NCBI GenBank assembly: GCA_030038365.1
Contig: JASHPA010000117.1
Coordinates: 1-53,853, forward strand
Direction of reading: 5' to 3'
Length of the DNA stretch: 53,853 nt
From: Nitrososphaerales archaeon
GTDB lineage: Archaea > Thermoproteota > Nitrososphaeria > Nitrososphaerales > Gagatemarchaeaceae
Shown one piece after another: positions 24,861-34,045 of this stretch (within the stretch, counting starts at the first letter, position 1; every line of letters starts with the position of its first letter). The position numbers and the translations under genes are program-made. The notes under the pieces are model-generated. The model was given only the letters and a program-made list of their open reading frames with translations, searched no databases and was not told the origin of the DNA.

Positions 24861-26024
24861 ATGCGTGTGTGCGGAAGGTCAGCGATAGGGACGGCCGCCT
24901 GGGTGACTGCGGTCGTCGTGATAGTGGTGATAGTAGCGGTAGGTTTCGTCCTGGTGGTTGGACTCCCCACTCACGGGGCCAGCACAACCACCGGTGCGAA
25001 GACGACGTCATTGACGACGACCAGCTCCTTAGGGTCTAGCACCTCCTCGACCCACGCGACCAAGTCGTCAACCAGCACCGCTGCGTCGTCGAGCACCACG
25101 GGCTCCTCGACGCCGTCGGGACCATCGGTCTATGTCGCAGCCCAATTCTCCAACGGCACGGCGAGCCCCGGAGTCTTCACGGAGCTTGCGAACAGCGCAG
25201 GAGAAGTTGCGACGGGATACACCCCAGTCTTCTTCTCGGTCCAGAGCGGCGAGAACTATACGGTGATAGTGTCGGACTCCTCCAACCACTACTTCAACCA
25301 GTGGCAGGGGGGCTTCTCGTCCAGAGCGGTACCGGTCAAGGCGAACGGCACCACCGTGAAGCTCACGGCCATCTTCACCCCCACGCCCCAGTCGCCTCCT
25401 GCCACAGCATACAGCATCTCCGTGAGCAGCAGCTTGCTCAACGGGACGTCCGACCCGGGCCAGCTGATGCAAGTGATGGTCGATGGATACACCATACAGA
25501 CAGGCTATACCCCTACCACGTTCGCCGACCTCGAGCCTGGGCTGCCCTATCAGGTCGTGGCCTACTCGTCCGGTAGCCTCTACTTCAGGAACTTCGGAGG
25601 CACCGATCTCAACCGCTACGATACGGTGACGTTCAATGACACAGGTGCGAAGACCTTGTCGCTGGCGGGGAACTACCAGTACGTCCCGTCCTCGGAGGCC
25701 GCTGAACTGAATGTCATAGCCGAGCTCCCTAACGGAACGGTCATCGGGACGACAATCAACAGCACCGACACGGTCCAACAAACGGCAGGTCTGTGGCTGA
25801 CGATAACCCCGCCGGGGACCTCAACCCCGTTCACGGGAAGCTACACTGGCGGAGACAGCCTGCCCTTCGTGCTGGTGAGCGGAGACACATACACAGTGAC
25901 GATGACGCTCGGTTACGGCAACCTGAAGTTTGCCTACTGGCTGGACAACCACAGCACCGACAACGCAAGGTCGGTCCTCCTGAGTTCAAACACGACTCTG
26001 ACGGCGGTGTACGAAGAGACCTGA
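24861..26024 (+). CDS. Secreted Thr/Ser-linker protein with InlB-like repeats
   Basis: A 387-residue protein with one N-terminal TM or signal anchor (12-34) and a Ser/Thr-rich linker (about 38-90). Three beta-rich repeat units follow (about 92-172, 180-275 and 280-387), each with the order strand, GYTP or TPFTG, YTV strand, and a turn near FNQWQGG, FRNFGGT or FAYWLDN. This is a divergent InlB-type repeat as in the other secreted proteins here. No catalytic domain was seen; it is likely a structural or adhesive surface protein. TATA at 24828-24836 suits ATG 24861. Confidence 0.7.
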   Translation: MRVCGRSAIGTAAWVTAVVVIVVIVAVGFVLVVGLPTHGASTTTGAKTTSLTTTSSLGSSTSSTHATKSSTSTAASSSTTGSSTPSGPSVYVAAQFSNGTASPGVFTELANSAGEVATGYTPVFFSVQSGENYTVIVSDSSNHYFNQWQGGFSSRAVPVKANGTTVKLTAIFTPTPQSPPATAYSISVSSSLLNGTSDPGQLMQVMVDGYTIQTGYTPTTFADLEPGLPYQVVAYSSGSLYFRNFGGTDLNRYDTVTFNDTGAKTLSLAGNYQYVPSSEAAELNVIAELPNGTVIGTTINSTDTVQQTAGLWLTITPPGTSTPFTGSYTGGDSLPFVLVSGDTYTVTMTLGYGNLKFAYWLDNHSTDNARSVLLSSNTTLTAVYEET

Positions 26025-26041
26025 TCTAGTCCGCGCTGCTG

Positions 26042-27769
26042 CTACTCGAGGCCAGAGAAAAGGTCTGTCGCAGTCATCCTGTCCACAAGCTTGAGGAGCC
26101 GCAGGAATTCCCCGGGGACGAAGATGCGACCGGTCAGCGTCTCGACGAAGTAGCCCTTGCGTCTGAGCCGCCAGAAGATTAAACCGGTCGCGCCGAGCGC
26201 GACCACCGCAGGGATAGCAGCAGAGATGCCGTCGAGCGGCGTGAAGCGGAACAGGTCGCCCAGGACCCGAAGCCACGGAGGGAAGACGGTCGATGCAAGG
26301 AATCCTGCGGTGATGACCGCGCCGCCAGCAAGCACGTACCACGGATAGAGCGTCGTGCGCACGACCCTCCTGATGCTCTTGAAGCTCACCGAGATCGGGT
26401 CGCCGCTGGCGCGATCGTCCTTCACCATCAGCCGCCTGTTCGTGACCATCACCCTCATGTCGCCGGATACCATCGCTTCGATAATCTCCTCCCTTTCGGG
26501 CAGGCCCCTCCTCAGCCGGTCTTCCTCGGAGCGCTGTTCCCACATCTCGTTCAGCCTCTTCGCCAGATCGCTGATCAGCCTGCTCATAGAGTAGGCTGAG
26601 GCCCTCCGGCGGGCGTTGTTCCCGAGCCTCTTCCTGAGTGACTCGTTCTCGGCGATGCGCGAGATCGCGCTAGCGGCACCCTCGATATCGTCAGGTCCCG
26701 CAACGACGAAGCCGTCTTCTCCGTCCTTCACAAGCCAGGCCTGGCCACCGATCCCTGAGGTGACCACGGGGATGCTGTTCGACATGAATTCGAGCTGGGC
26801 TATCCCGAGAGCCTCAGACCTGCTCATGATGATGTTGATCGACGTCGACCTGATCAGGTCGGACTTTTCGTCGTCCGAGATAGGTCCGATCATCGAGACG
26901 TTGGCCAGAGCCCTCGCGCTCTCCCTCACCTTCTGGGCGTATTCTCCTTCTTCTCTCCCTGCGATGACGAAGTGTATCACGGGTCTGCCTACGAGCCTCT
27001 TCGCGACCTCGACCACGGCCATCGTGTTCTTCCTCTCCTCGACCGTGCCGAGCGACGTGACGATAACTGCACCAGCAGGGATGTTGTGCTTCTGCTGGAA
27101 TGCGGGAACACTCTGAGTCGAATCCGCCAGGTCGTCGATTCCCCCCGGGAAGAGCAAGATTTTGCTTTCGTCTGCCCCTAGGTCCTTCATCACCTGCTTC
27201 TCGTAGGGAGAGACCACGAGCACGAGGTCTGCGGCCTTCACCACCTGGGCGAGGCTCGTTGAGTTCCAGGCTTCCCTGAAACTGCGCTCGACCACGTCAT
27301 ATCGCTCAGGGCTGGCCTCCTGGAAGTGGCTCATGTGGCAGAAGATGGGGGTGAGCTCGGGGAAACCATCCTTCGTGAGGTTCCTCCTCCACTCGACGAA
27401 CTTCAGCACGTCCTCCGGGCCGTTCCACAGGGTCGAGTGCACGATGAGGACGTTGAGCTTCTGCGCGTCGACTATCTGGCCGAGCGTCGTTATGAAGTCG
27501 GACAAGGAGATCCTTCGCGGAGGCCAGGACGTGCCGACGGCTCCCACCCTGATCAGCGGAATCCCGAGCCGCTCATCGAACGAGTAGACGTAGCCTCCGT
27601 GCTTTGCTATCTCCTCCTCCGACACGACCACCTGCCCGTCGTGGTAGGCGCTTGTGATGAGGAAGGCGTCGTAACCCTGCGCCCGGAACTCTCTGACCAT
27701 CCTCTGCGCGACGAGCTCCTGGCCCTTGCTCTGGCTCGTCTGGTACATTATCACCCCGACGCGGAGCAC
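26042..27769 (-). CDS. Family 4 glycosyltransferase fused to PH-like and membrane segments
   Basis: A 575-residue protein. The GT-B glycosyltransferase covers about 1-410: GQELVAQRMV near the N terminus, TSLGTVEERKN, FVIAGREEGEY, and the E-x7-E region SRSEALGIAQLEFMSNSIPVV then GGQAWLVKDGEDGFVV. After it, VMVTNRRLMVKDD...ISVSFKSIRRV looks like a bacterial PH-type domain, interrupted by two TM helices (YVLAGGAVITAGFLAS and an Ala/Val-rich second one) before a final YFVETLTGRIFV segment. The fusion would hold the enzyme at the membrane. Start GTG 27769 lies four bases from the HAD stop. The sugar is unknown; the trehalose/mannosylglycerate type is suggested by the HAD partner. Confidence 0.78.
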   Translation of the reverse strand: MLRVGVIMYQTSQSKGQELVAQRMVREFRAQGYDAFLITSAYHDGQVVVSEEEIAKHGGYVYSFDERLGIPLIRVGAVGTSWPPRRISLSDFITTLGQIVDAQKLNVLIVHSTLWNGPEDVLKFVEWRRNLTKDGFPELTPIFCHMSHFQEASPERYDVVERSFREAWNSTSLAQVVKAADLVLVVSPYEKQVMKDLGADESKILLFPGGIDDLADSTQSVPAFQQKHNIPAGAVIVTSLGTVEERKNTMAVVEVAKRLVGRPVIHFVIAGREEGEYAQKVRESARALANVSMIGPISDDEKSDLIRSTSINIIMSRSEALGIAQLEFMSNSIPVVTSGIGGQAWLVKDGEDGFVVAGPDDIEGAASAISRIAENESLRKRLGNNARRRASAYSMSRLISDLAKRLNEMWEQRSEEDRLRRGLPEREEIIEAMVSGDMRVMVTNRRLMVKDDRASGDPISVSFKSIRRVVRTTLYPWYVLAGGAVITAGFLASTVFPPWLRVLGDLFRFTPLDGISAAIPAVVALGATGLIFWRLRRKGYFVETLTGRIFVPGEFLRLLKLVDRMTATDLFSGLE

Positions 27770-27773
27770 TGTC

Positions 27774-28520
27774 TCACTTCCTCCTGAGCCCGGGAAGCCC
27801 GGGCTCAAAGCGCATATCGTTCCCCGACAACGCGTTGAGGAAGGGCGGCAGCTCGGCCCGCGTCGTGACGAAATCGCACGCAAGGGCGTCGAGCCTTTGG
27901 CCGTGCGCCACCGCGACTGCGAGGTCCGCGACGCGGAAGGCAGGGTTGTCAGCTACGGAGTCGCCGAGGAACATCGTGATGCCGGCGCTCTCCGCAGCGT
28001 CCCTGATGCAGACCAGCGCGAAGTCTTTCCTGGGAGGGACGCAGAGAAAGTCGACGAACGGGTTCTCGGGATCGTAGACGACGTGCATGCCCGCCTGTTC
28101 CATCGCCGATGCGAGGCTCATGACATCTGGTGTCATGTGCGCTCGCCTCCAGTCGACAGAGAAGCCCAAGAGACCCGCAGGCCCCCGTTTCTCCTCGAGC
28201 GTAACCCCGTCGTTGACGACATCCTTTGCCGCGTCGAACGCCCTGGTCACGTCGACCGGAGAGGAGACGGTGACCATGGTGCCGTCGCTCATCCTTATGT
28301 CGAGGCCGTAGACGCAAGCCCACGCCCACGCGTAAGGCATCCGGTGGTGGATATGGTCGTAGCTCTTCGCGGTTATGACCGCAACCCTTGATTTGTGGGC
28401 AATCCCTCTCAGCGCCGAGTCAAGGGCGGGTGGGATGGCTGACTTCGACGGCTCGACGTCCACAGGTGCGAGCGTTCCGTCGTAGTCGGTAAAAAGAACT
28501 GTGACCCTGTCGTCGCTCAT
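27774..28520 (-). CDS. HAD-family sugar phosphatase, trehalose-6-phosphatase-like
   Basis: A 248-residue HAD enzyme. Motif I is FTDYDGTLAP (Asp11, Asp13), motif II AVITAKS, a conserved Lys is in EEKRGPAG, and motif IV is LGDSVADNPAF. The short cap and length fit the trehalose-phosphatase/mannosyl-phosphoglycerate phosphatase group. It overlaps the upstream frameshifted gene by four bases (ATGA) and sits directly before the glycosyltransferase, the usual synthase/phosphatase pairing for compatible solutes or glycolipid heads. The exact substrate is not readable. Confidence 0.82.
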   Translation of the reverse strand: MSDDRVTVLFTDYDGTLAPVDVEPSKSAIPPALDSALRGIAHKSRVAVITAKSYDHIHHRMPYAWAWACVYGLDIRMSDGTMVTVSSPVDVTRAFDAAKDVVNDGVTLEEKRGPAGLLGFSVDWRRAHMTPDVMSLASAMEQAGMHVVYDPENPFVDFLCVPPRKDFALVCIRDAAESAGITMFLGDSVADNPAFRVADLAVAVAHGQRLDALACDFVTTRAELPPFLNALSGNDMRFEPGLPGLRRK

Positions 28521-28980
28521 TTGTCGCGTCCCTCCAGGCGAGACCGGATCCCAAACAGCCCGGATGGTGCGTCGGACTTGGCGCGGTCCTTCTCCCTCGC
28601 GTTGACGGTGGGTCTAGCAGAACAGAACTGCCTTTGGTCCCGTTCGTCGACCCGCATGCTCGGGAAATCGTCGAGTTCGGTCTTCAGGAGCTTGAACACC
28701 GCTCCTGGTCGAACTTCAGACTGAACCTGCACTGGAGCGTCCGTGGCGAGGATTGCGTTTGGCAGTTTTATCATCCGCTCCTTCTCTGCGTATGTCTCCG
28801 TAAAGAAGAGGTCTGCCTGCAGGATCCCGCTATCATATCCCTCGTAGATCCGCGGGGTAAGATCGCGTAGCGCAATACTTCGCCCCGGAGCTGGAGCAGC
28901 GCACTCAAGGCTATCTTGATGGGCGTGACTCCAGCCGCTATGACGAGGGCAAGAAGCAGATTCTTCTCGTGCCTCTTCAT
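28517..28980 (-). pseudogene. Frameshifted gene with N-terminal signal anchor
   Basis: Two frames join. From ATG 28980 the first encodes MKRHEKN, a hydrophobic helix and SALLQLRGEVLRYAI. The second then reads RIYEGYDSGILQADLFFTET to a stop at 28517 that overlaps the HAD start. The switch lies at about 28855-28865, where the minus strand reads CCCCGCGGATC; losing one CG would restore the frame. The protein would be about 150 residues with one membrane helix. It is not recognised. It could be a real mutation, a programmed shift or a read error. Confidence 0.45.
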
Positions 28981-29171
28981 TCCGCACCGCCAAAAACCCA
29001 CTTTCTCCCTTAAGTTGAGATAGGAAGATGGATGCAGAGGAAAACTTCAGAAGATTATGCCGGACAGCGGGGAGAGGCCCGTTGAAACGGCACGAGCTTG
29101 CGCATTCTAGTGAAATTCGTCTACCACGAGCGAGAGCGAACATCATGGAGTATCGCCGTTCTTGCCCCCAG

Positions 29172-30578
29172 TCAGGAGTCGGAAGCCACGTAGGGATGGA
29201 TCATCTTCCTGGGGTCGACAATCCGGTCGAAGTCTGCCTCACTGACGACTCCGAGCTTCAGGGCCGCTCCCTTGAGCGTAAGGTCGTTGTCCATCGCGTA
29301 TCTAGCAACATTCGCGGCCTTCTCATGCCCGATAAGAGGCGAGAGGGCGGTCACCAGCATGAGGGAGTCGCTCACGTACTTCTGTATCTTCTTCACGTTG
29401 GGTCTGGTGCCCACCACCAAGAACCTGCGGAAGTTGGCGCAGCCGTCTGCCATGATCGTTATCGACTGGAGGATGTTCTGTATCATAAGAGGCTTGTAGA
29501 CGTTCATCTCGAGGTATCCACCGGCACCTCCGAACCCGACCGCGACGTCGTTCGCCATGACCTGTACGGCAACCATCGTCAGAGCTTCGCACTGCGTGGG
29601 GTTCACCTTGCCCGGCATGATCGATGAGCCGGGCTCGTTCTCGGGTATCAGAAGCTCGTGAATGCCGGCGCGCGGGCCGCACGAGAGCAGACGTACGTCG
29701 TTCGCTATCTTGTAGAGCGAGACTGCCAGAGTACGGAGGCTGCCCGAAAGCTGGACCAGGGAGTCATGGGCTCCCTGCACGGCAAATTTGTTGGGGGCGC
29801 TGAAGAATGGCAGCCCGGTCATCTTTGCAATCTCGGTCGAGGAGGCTTCGCCGAAGCCCGGCGGCGAGTTTATGCCGGTCCCCACCGCCGTCCCACCGAG
29901 CGCGAGACCATAGACTCCGCTGACGGCGGCATCGATGCGAGAGACGTCCTCCTTCAGCATGGTCGCGTAGCCGGACCACTCTTGCCCCAGCGTGAGGGGG
30001 GTCGCATCCTGGAGGTGGGTCCGACCGATTTTCACGATTTCCATCCATTCCACTGCTTTCTTGTCGATGGCTTCGTGCAGCGCCCTGAGGGAAGGAATGA
30101 GCTGCTGGTTCACGGCCACGGCCGCAGCGATGTTCATAGCCGCCGGGAAGTTATCGTTCGACGACTGGGACATGTTGACGTGGTCGTTAGGGTGTACAGG
30201 TGACTTGCTCCCGAGAGGCCTCCCCGCAAGCTGCGAGCACCTGTTGGCTATTACCTCGTTGACGTTCATATTGAACTGGGTCCCGCTCCCGGTCATCCAG
30301 ACGTGGAGCGGGAACATGTCCTGATGCTTCCCCACCAGTAGTTCGTCGCAAGTCTGGACGATGAGCTTGTACTGCTCGTCCGTCAGAGCCTTGTTGGCAT
30401 GGTTTACGATGGCACAGGCCTTCTTCAAGATGGCGTAGGCCGGTATCATCTCCCTCGGCATGAGCTCCCTGCCGATGCTGAAGTGCTCGAGCGAACGCTG
30501 CGTCTCCGCGCCCCAGAGCTTGTCAGTGGGCACCCGGACGACGCCGAGACTGTCCCGCTCTTCTCGCATGCCTGACAT
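29172..30578 (-). CDS. fumC: Fumarate hydratase, class II
   Basis: A 468-residue enzyme converting fumarate to malate in the citric acid cycle. [12 protein letters not shown] at the N terminus is typical for class II fumarase and differs from aspartase. [32 protein letters not shown] and the signature [15 protein letters not shown] (with the catalytic loop Ser) are all present. Length matches the family. ATG 30578 lies 28 bases after a TATA box (30601-30610). It is monocistronic. Confidence 0.96.
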   Translation of the reverse strand: MSGMREERDSLGVVRVPTDKLWGAETQRSLEHFSIGRELMPREMIPAYAILKKACAIVNHANKALTDEQYKLIVQTCDELLVGKHQDMFPLHVWMTGSGTQFNMNVNEVIANRCSQLAGRPLGSKSPVHPNDHVNMSQSSNDNFPAAMNIAAAVAVNQQLIPSLRALHEAIDKKAVEWMEIVKIGRTHLQDATPLTLGQEWSGYATMLKEDVSRIDAAVSGVYGLALGGTAVGTGINSPPGFGEASSTEIAKMTGLPFFSAPNKFAVQGAHDSLVQLSGSLRTLAVSLYKIANDVRLLSCGPRAGIHELLIPENEPGSSIMPGKVNPTQCEALTMVAVQVMANDVAVGFGGAGGYLEMNVYKPLMIQNILQSITIMADGCANFRRFLVVGTRPNVKKIQKYVSDSLMLVTALSPLIGHEKAANVARYAMDNDLTLKGAALKLGVVSEADFDRIVDPRKMIHPYVASDS

Positions 30579-30600
30579 GACGATGTTGGCGCTACCGGGC

Positions 30601-30610
30601 CGTTTTAAGA
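30601..30610 (-). promoter_or_regulatory. TATA box of fumC
   Basis: The minus strand reads TCTTAAAACG, centred 28 bases before ATG 30578. This rejects a start at 30641, which would be upstream of the box. Confidence 0.55.
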
Positions 30611-30759
30611 GATTCGCCGGCCGCGCCCCGTCACATGACAAACGAGCGGAAACCCCGAAGGTCCTGCGGATCCGGAATGGGCATGCGGCGGTTCGGGTTG
30701 CACTGAACTCGGCAGAGGGTTAATCTAGTGGAGCGCGTCCGGACCGGAAAGAGCAAGAG

Positions 30760-31044
30760 ATGCTCAATGGTCGACTGTCGCAGCTCAAATACCAGGCGCT
30801 TGTCACAGCCACTCTATTCTTCGGGCTCTTCTTTATCGAATATCCACCACTCTTCGAGCTAGGATACTGGGCCTGGCCGTACACGGTCGGATACACGGCG
30901 CACAAGATCATCTCGGGAGTCTTCATACTGCTCAACCTCGGAATCACGCAGTACGCAGTCAGAAGATGGGGATTCTTCCAGCGAAGACAGAGGACAGAGA
31001 GAAACGACGCTCAGTCAGCGATGCCGGTCGAACTGGGCCGATGA
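30760..31044 (+). CDS. Small membrane protein, unknown
   Basis: A 94-residue protein with two TM helices (about 15-35 and 45-68, rich in aromatic residues) and a basic tail. Third codon positions are GC-rich. It ends three bases before the GTG of the Dph6-like gene, so the two are likely co-transcribed. Not recognised. Confidence 0.6.
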   Translation: MLNGRLSQLKYQALVTATLFFGLFFIEYPPLFELGYWAWPYTVGYTAHKIISGVFILLNLGITQYAVRRWGFFQRRQRTERNDAQSAMPVELGR

Positions 31045-31047
31045 GCC

Positions 31048-31698
31048 GTGGGCGTCATCCTCTCCTGGAGCGGAGGTAAAGACAGCGCGCTCGCGTTGCG
31101 CTCGTTAATGTCCCGCGGGGTCACGGTGGAGACCCTCCTGACGACGGTCACCGAGGGGTATGACCGTGTCAGCATGCATGGAGTGCGCAGGAAACTCCTG
31201 CACGACCAGGCATCCTCCCTGGGTCTACGGCTAGAGGAGGTATGGATACCGAAGGGCTCCTCCAACACCATCTACGAGCGGAGGATGAAGGCAGCGCTGG
31301 AGAGATATCTCGCGTCCGGGGTCACGAGGGTGGCATTCGGCGACCTCTTCCTCGAGGACATCCGGTCCTACAGGGAGAAGCGGCTCGCCGAAGTTGGGAT
31401 GGAGGCTATCTTCCCACTTTGGCACAGGGACACGCAGAGGCTCGCCAGACAATTCATCAAGCTCGGGTTCAGAGCGGTGACCTGCTGTATCGACCCCAGA
31501 CAGATCCCAAAAGAATTTTGCGGCGTGCCCTACGACGACGCGTTCTTGGCCCACCTCCCAGATGGGGCCGACCCATGCGGGGAGAAGGGAGAGTTCCACA
31601 CGTTCGTCTTCGACGGGCCCCTCTTCAGCAGGCCGGTGAAGTTCGACGTGGGAAAAGTGGTCTTGCGGCAGGGGTTCTATTTCGCCGACCTGGTATGA
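31048..31698 (+). CDS. Dph6-type ATP pyrophosphatase (diphthine--ammonia ligase family)
   Basis: A 216-residue adenine nucleotide alpha-hydrolase fold protein. The PP-loop SGGKDS is at 7-12, VSMHGVRRKL follows, and the family-specific DPCGEKGEFHTFVFDGPL near 175-192 marks the DUF71/Dph6 group. Dph6 amidates diphthine on elongation factor 2, the last step of diphthamide synthesis. Some family members act elsewhere. The start is GTG 31048. Confidence 0.85.
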   Translation: MGVILSWSGGKDSALALRSLMSRGVTVETLLTTVTEGYDRVSMHGVRRKLLHDQASSLGLRLEEVWIPKGSSNTIYERRMKAALERYLASGVTRVAFGDLFLEDIRSYREKRLAEVGMEAIFPLWHRDTQRLARQFIKLGFRAVTCCIDPRQIPKEFCGVPYDDAFLAHLPDGADPCGEKGEFHTFVFDGPLFSRPVKFDVGKVVLRQGFYFADLV

Positions 31699-31713
31699 AG
31701 GAGGGCGGGACGC

Positions 31714-32484
31714 TCACTCTACTATCGTCTGGCCGCCGTCGATAATGATGGTGTGCCCGGTGACGTACTTCGCGTCGTCGGAGGCAAGGAAGAGGACAGG
31801 CCCGGCGATATCCTCGGGTGTGCCAAGCCTGCCCATCGGTATGCGCCCGAGGCCCTCGCTGAAACCCTCGCCGAACTGCGCCTTCACGCCATCGGTGTAG
31901 ACCGTGCCCGGTTCGACACCGTTGATCGCGATCCCATTCTTCGCCTGCTCTATGGCTATGCCCTTGATCAGCCCGTTCAGACCTCCCTTGCTGGCGGCAT
32001 AGTGCGAGAGACCGGGTATCGCGGTCCGCGGGCCGGTGACCGAAGTGGTCAGGACTATCCTGCCATACTTCTGCTTCTGCATTACGGGGATGATCGCCTT
32101 CAGCACGAAGAACGCGCTCTTCAGGTTCACATTCATGACCCGGTCCCAGTCCGCCTCCGTCATGTCGTCGAAGAAGACACGCGGGTAGATGCCGACGTTC
32201 TGGCAGAGGATGTCTATCCGGCCGTACTTCTTGACGGCCTTTGCAATCGCGCCGTGCGCATCCGTCTTCTTGCTCACGTCAGCGTGGATGAACGTGGCTG
32301 CGCCCCCATTCCTGCTTATCCTCCGGACGGTCGCCGTGCCCGCCTTGTCGTCGATGTCGAGGACGACGACCTTCGCGCCTTCAGCGGCTAGGGCACGACT
32401 TATGCCACCGCCAATACCCTTCGCGCCGCCGGTCACGACGGCGACCTTGCTGGTGAATCTGGTGCCCAAGGTGGTTGTGTCCAT
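31714..32484 (-). CDS. Short-chain dehydrogenase/reductase
   Basis: A 256-residue classical SDR. It has VVTGGAKGIG (cofactor loop), DIDD after strand 2 (favours NAD), a catalytic Ser in TTSVTG and YAASK. The C terminus GHTIIIDGGQT is typical of FabG-like oxidoreductases. ATG 32484 is one base from the stop of the upstream aminotransferase, so the pair probably forms a short pathway in which an aldehyde or keto product is reduced. The substrate is unknown. Confidence 0.88.
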   Translation of the reverse strand: MDTTTLGTRFTSKVAVVTGGAKGIGGGISRALAAEGAKVVVLDIDDKAGTATVRRISRNGGAATFIHADVSKKTDAHGAIAKAVKKYGRIDILCQNVGIYPRVFFDDMTEADWDRVMNVNLKSAFFVLKAIIPVMQKQKYGRIVLTTSVTGPRTAIPGLSHYAASKGGLNGLIKGIAIEQAKNGIAINGVEPGTVYTDGVKAQFGEGFSEGLGRIPMGRLGTPEDIAGPVLFLASDDAKYVTGHTIIIDGGQTIVE

Positions 32485-32485
32485 T

Positions 32486-33859
32486 TCAGCAGTCAGGGTC
32501 GGCTTCCTGATCGGCCACCTTCAGCCCTTCGTCCATCACATCGATAGCAGTGTCAATCTGCTCCTTGCTGATGATCAGCGGCGGAGATATTATCAATGTC
32601 GAGATTACGCCACTGTAGACGAAGACGCCCATGCTCATGACCTTGCTGGCCACCTTCTGGACCATCAGCGTCTTGCCGCTGAGATAGTCGTCTGGGACGT
32701 TGAAGGGCGCTTTGGTCTTCCTGTTCTTGACCAGTTCTACCGCCCAGAGAAGCCCGAGACCTCTCACGTCACCGACGGATTTGTGGCTCTCCTTCAACTC
32801 GCCCAGCCTCCTGCCGAGGTAGGCCCCGAGTTCCTTCGCCTTCGGAACCAAGTTCCGGTGCTGGTACTCCTCGATGGCCGCTATGCCGGCCGCCATACCC
32901 AAGGGATGAGCACTGAAGGTACCGGAGACCGGCAGCCAGTTCTCCTCGAAGTAGTCTGCCAGGACCTTGTTGGTCGCGGTGAGGGAAAGTGGGAACTGGC
33001 CTCCCGTTATGCCCTTCGCCGTGGTTAGGATGTCGGGCTTGACGCCCCAGTTGTCTGAGGCGAACCACTCGCCGGTGCGACCCCATCCGCAGAGGATCTC
33101 GTCGGTGATCAGGAAGACATCATTGTCCTCGGTGATTTCTCTGACTCTTGGGAGATACTCCTTCGGCGGGACGACGACTCCGCTCGCGCCCGTGACAGGC
33201 TCCAGGATGACCGCGCCGATGTTACCCTCGTTCTTTATGGTGTAGTCGAAGAACTCCGCGCATGCGACCCCGCATCCAGGATACTCGAGACCGAAGGGAC
33301 ACCTGTAACAGTACGGATCGGGTACGTGAACGATGCCCGGGTAGGCTCCTGTCGTCTCCGTCGGGAACCTTCGCGGGTTCCCGGTGAGCTGCGTGGCTGC
33401 CCCGGTCCAGCCATGGAAGGAGTTGTACCTCGAGATTATCTTGGTTTTCCCATCCCTCGCGTGATACGCCTTCACCATCTTCACGGCTGCCTCGTTCGCT
33501 TCGCTCCCCGAGTTGGAGAAGTTGTACTTGACGAGGCTGTCAGGCAGAACCTCTTTCAGCTTGCGTGTGAACTCGACGCGCACGTCGGTGCCGAACCCGA
33601 CACCAACATAGGCAAGCTTGTCAGCCTGCTCTTTGATCGCGTTGATGACGTGCCTGTTGTTGTGACCTAGGTTGACCGCGGCGGGCTGGGCGGAGAAGTC
33701 GAGATATTTCCTTCCCTGTTCGTCCTCGAGGAAGACTCCGTCCCCCTTTACCATCACTACTGGCTTCCAGGTAGACTCGAGCCTGAAGCCTGCGTAGTTC
33801 GTGGACTGGAGATAATCGGAATCTGTCTTCTTTGAGGCATCGGGAGGTTCAGTGGTCAC
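32486..33859 (-). CDS. Class III PLP-dependent aminotransferase
   Basis: A 457-residue fold-type I enzyme: GSEANEAAVKMVKAY, ILEPVTGASG, the FLITDEILCGWGRTG segment, and KGITGGQFPLS with the Schiff-base Lys. A Cys-rich insert (PYCYRCPFGLEYPGCGVACA) occurs in omega-amino acid/taurine-type members. GTG 33859 is chosen because a TATA box (TATTTATC, minus, 33882-33893) lies 28 bases before it. A downstream SDR overlaps functionally. The amine donor (GABA, beta-alanine or taurine) is open. Confidence 0.88.
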   Translation of the reverse strand: MTTEPPDASKKTDSDYLQSTNYAGFRLESTWKPVVMVKGDGVFLEDEQGRKYLDFSAQPAAVNLGHNNRHVINAIKEQADKLAYVGVGFGTDVRVEFTRKLKEVLPDSLVKYNFSNSGSEANEAAVKMVKAYHARDGKTKIISRYNSFHGWTGAATQLTGNPRRFPTETTGAYPGIVHVPDPYCYRCPFGLEYPGCGVACAEFFDYTIKNEGNIGAVILEPVTGASGVVVPPKEYLPRVREITEDNDVFLITDEILCGWGRTGEWFASDNWGVKPDILTTAKGITGGQFPLSLTATNKVLADYFEENWLPVSGTFSAHPLGMAAGIAAIEEYQHRNLVPKAKELGAYLGRRLGELKESHKSVGDVRGLGLLWAVELVKNRKTKAPFNVPDDYLSGKTLMVQKVASKVMSMGVFVYSGVISTLIISPPLIISKEQIDTAIDVMDEGLKVADQEADPDC

Positions 33860-33881
33860 GGGGAAATATGCCCGGCCGATT

Positions 33882-33893
33882 CGATAAATACTT
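33882..33893 (-). promoter_or_regulatory. TATA box of the aminotransferase gene
   Basis: The minus strand reads GTATTTATCGA, centred 28 bases before the GTG at 33859. It implies a leaderless mRNA. Confidence 0.5.
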
Positions 33894-34045
33894 TCACGTC
33901 GTCCGAGCTCCTCGACGGTATCCCTCGGCCCGTAGACGCGGTAAGGGCGCACGTCATGGCCTGCGCCCATCAGAGTCGTAACGGACGTGTGGACGTGTCT
34001 GGCGGCACCGTCCCACCGGCGATCGTCTTGTCGCCTTACGGGCGT

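Noticed and set aside
30579-30641. Longer fumC starting at 30641
   Set aside because: The extra residues are unlike any fumarase and the TATA box lies inside them.
33860-33970. Longer aminotransferase starting at 33970
   Set aside because: The TATA box at 33882-33893 falls inside the extra segment, which has no family match.
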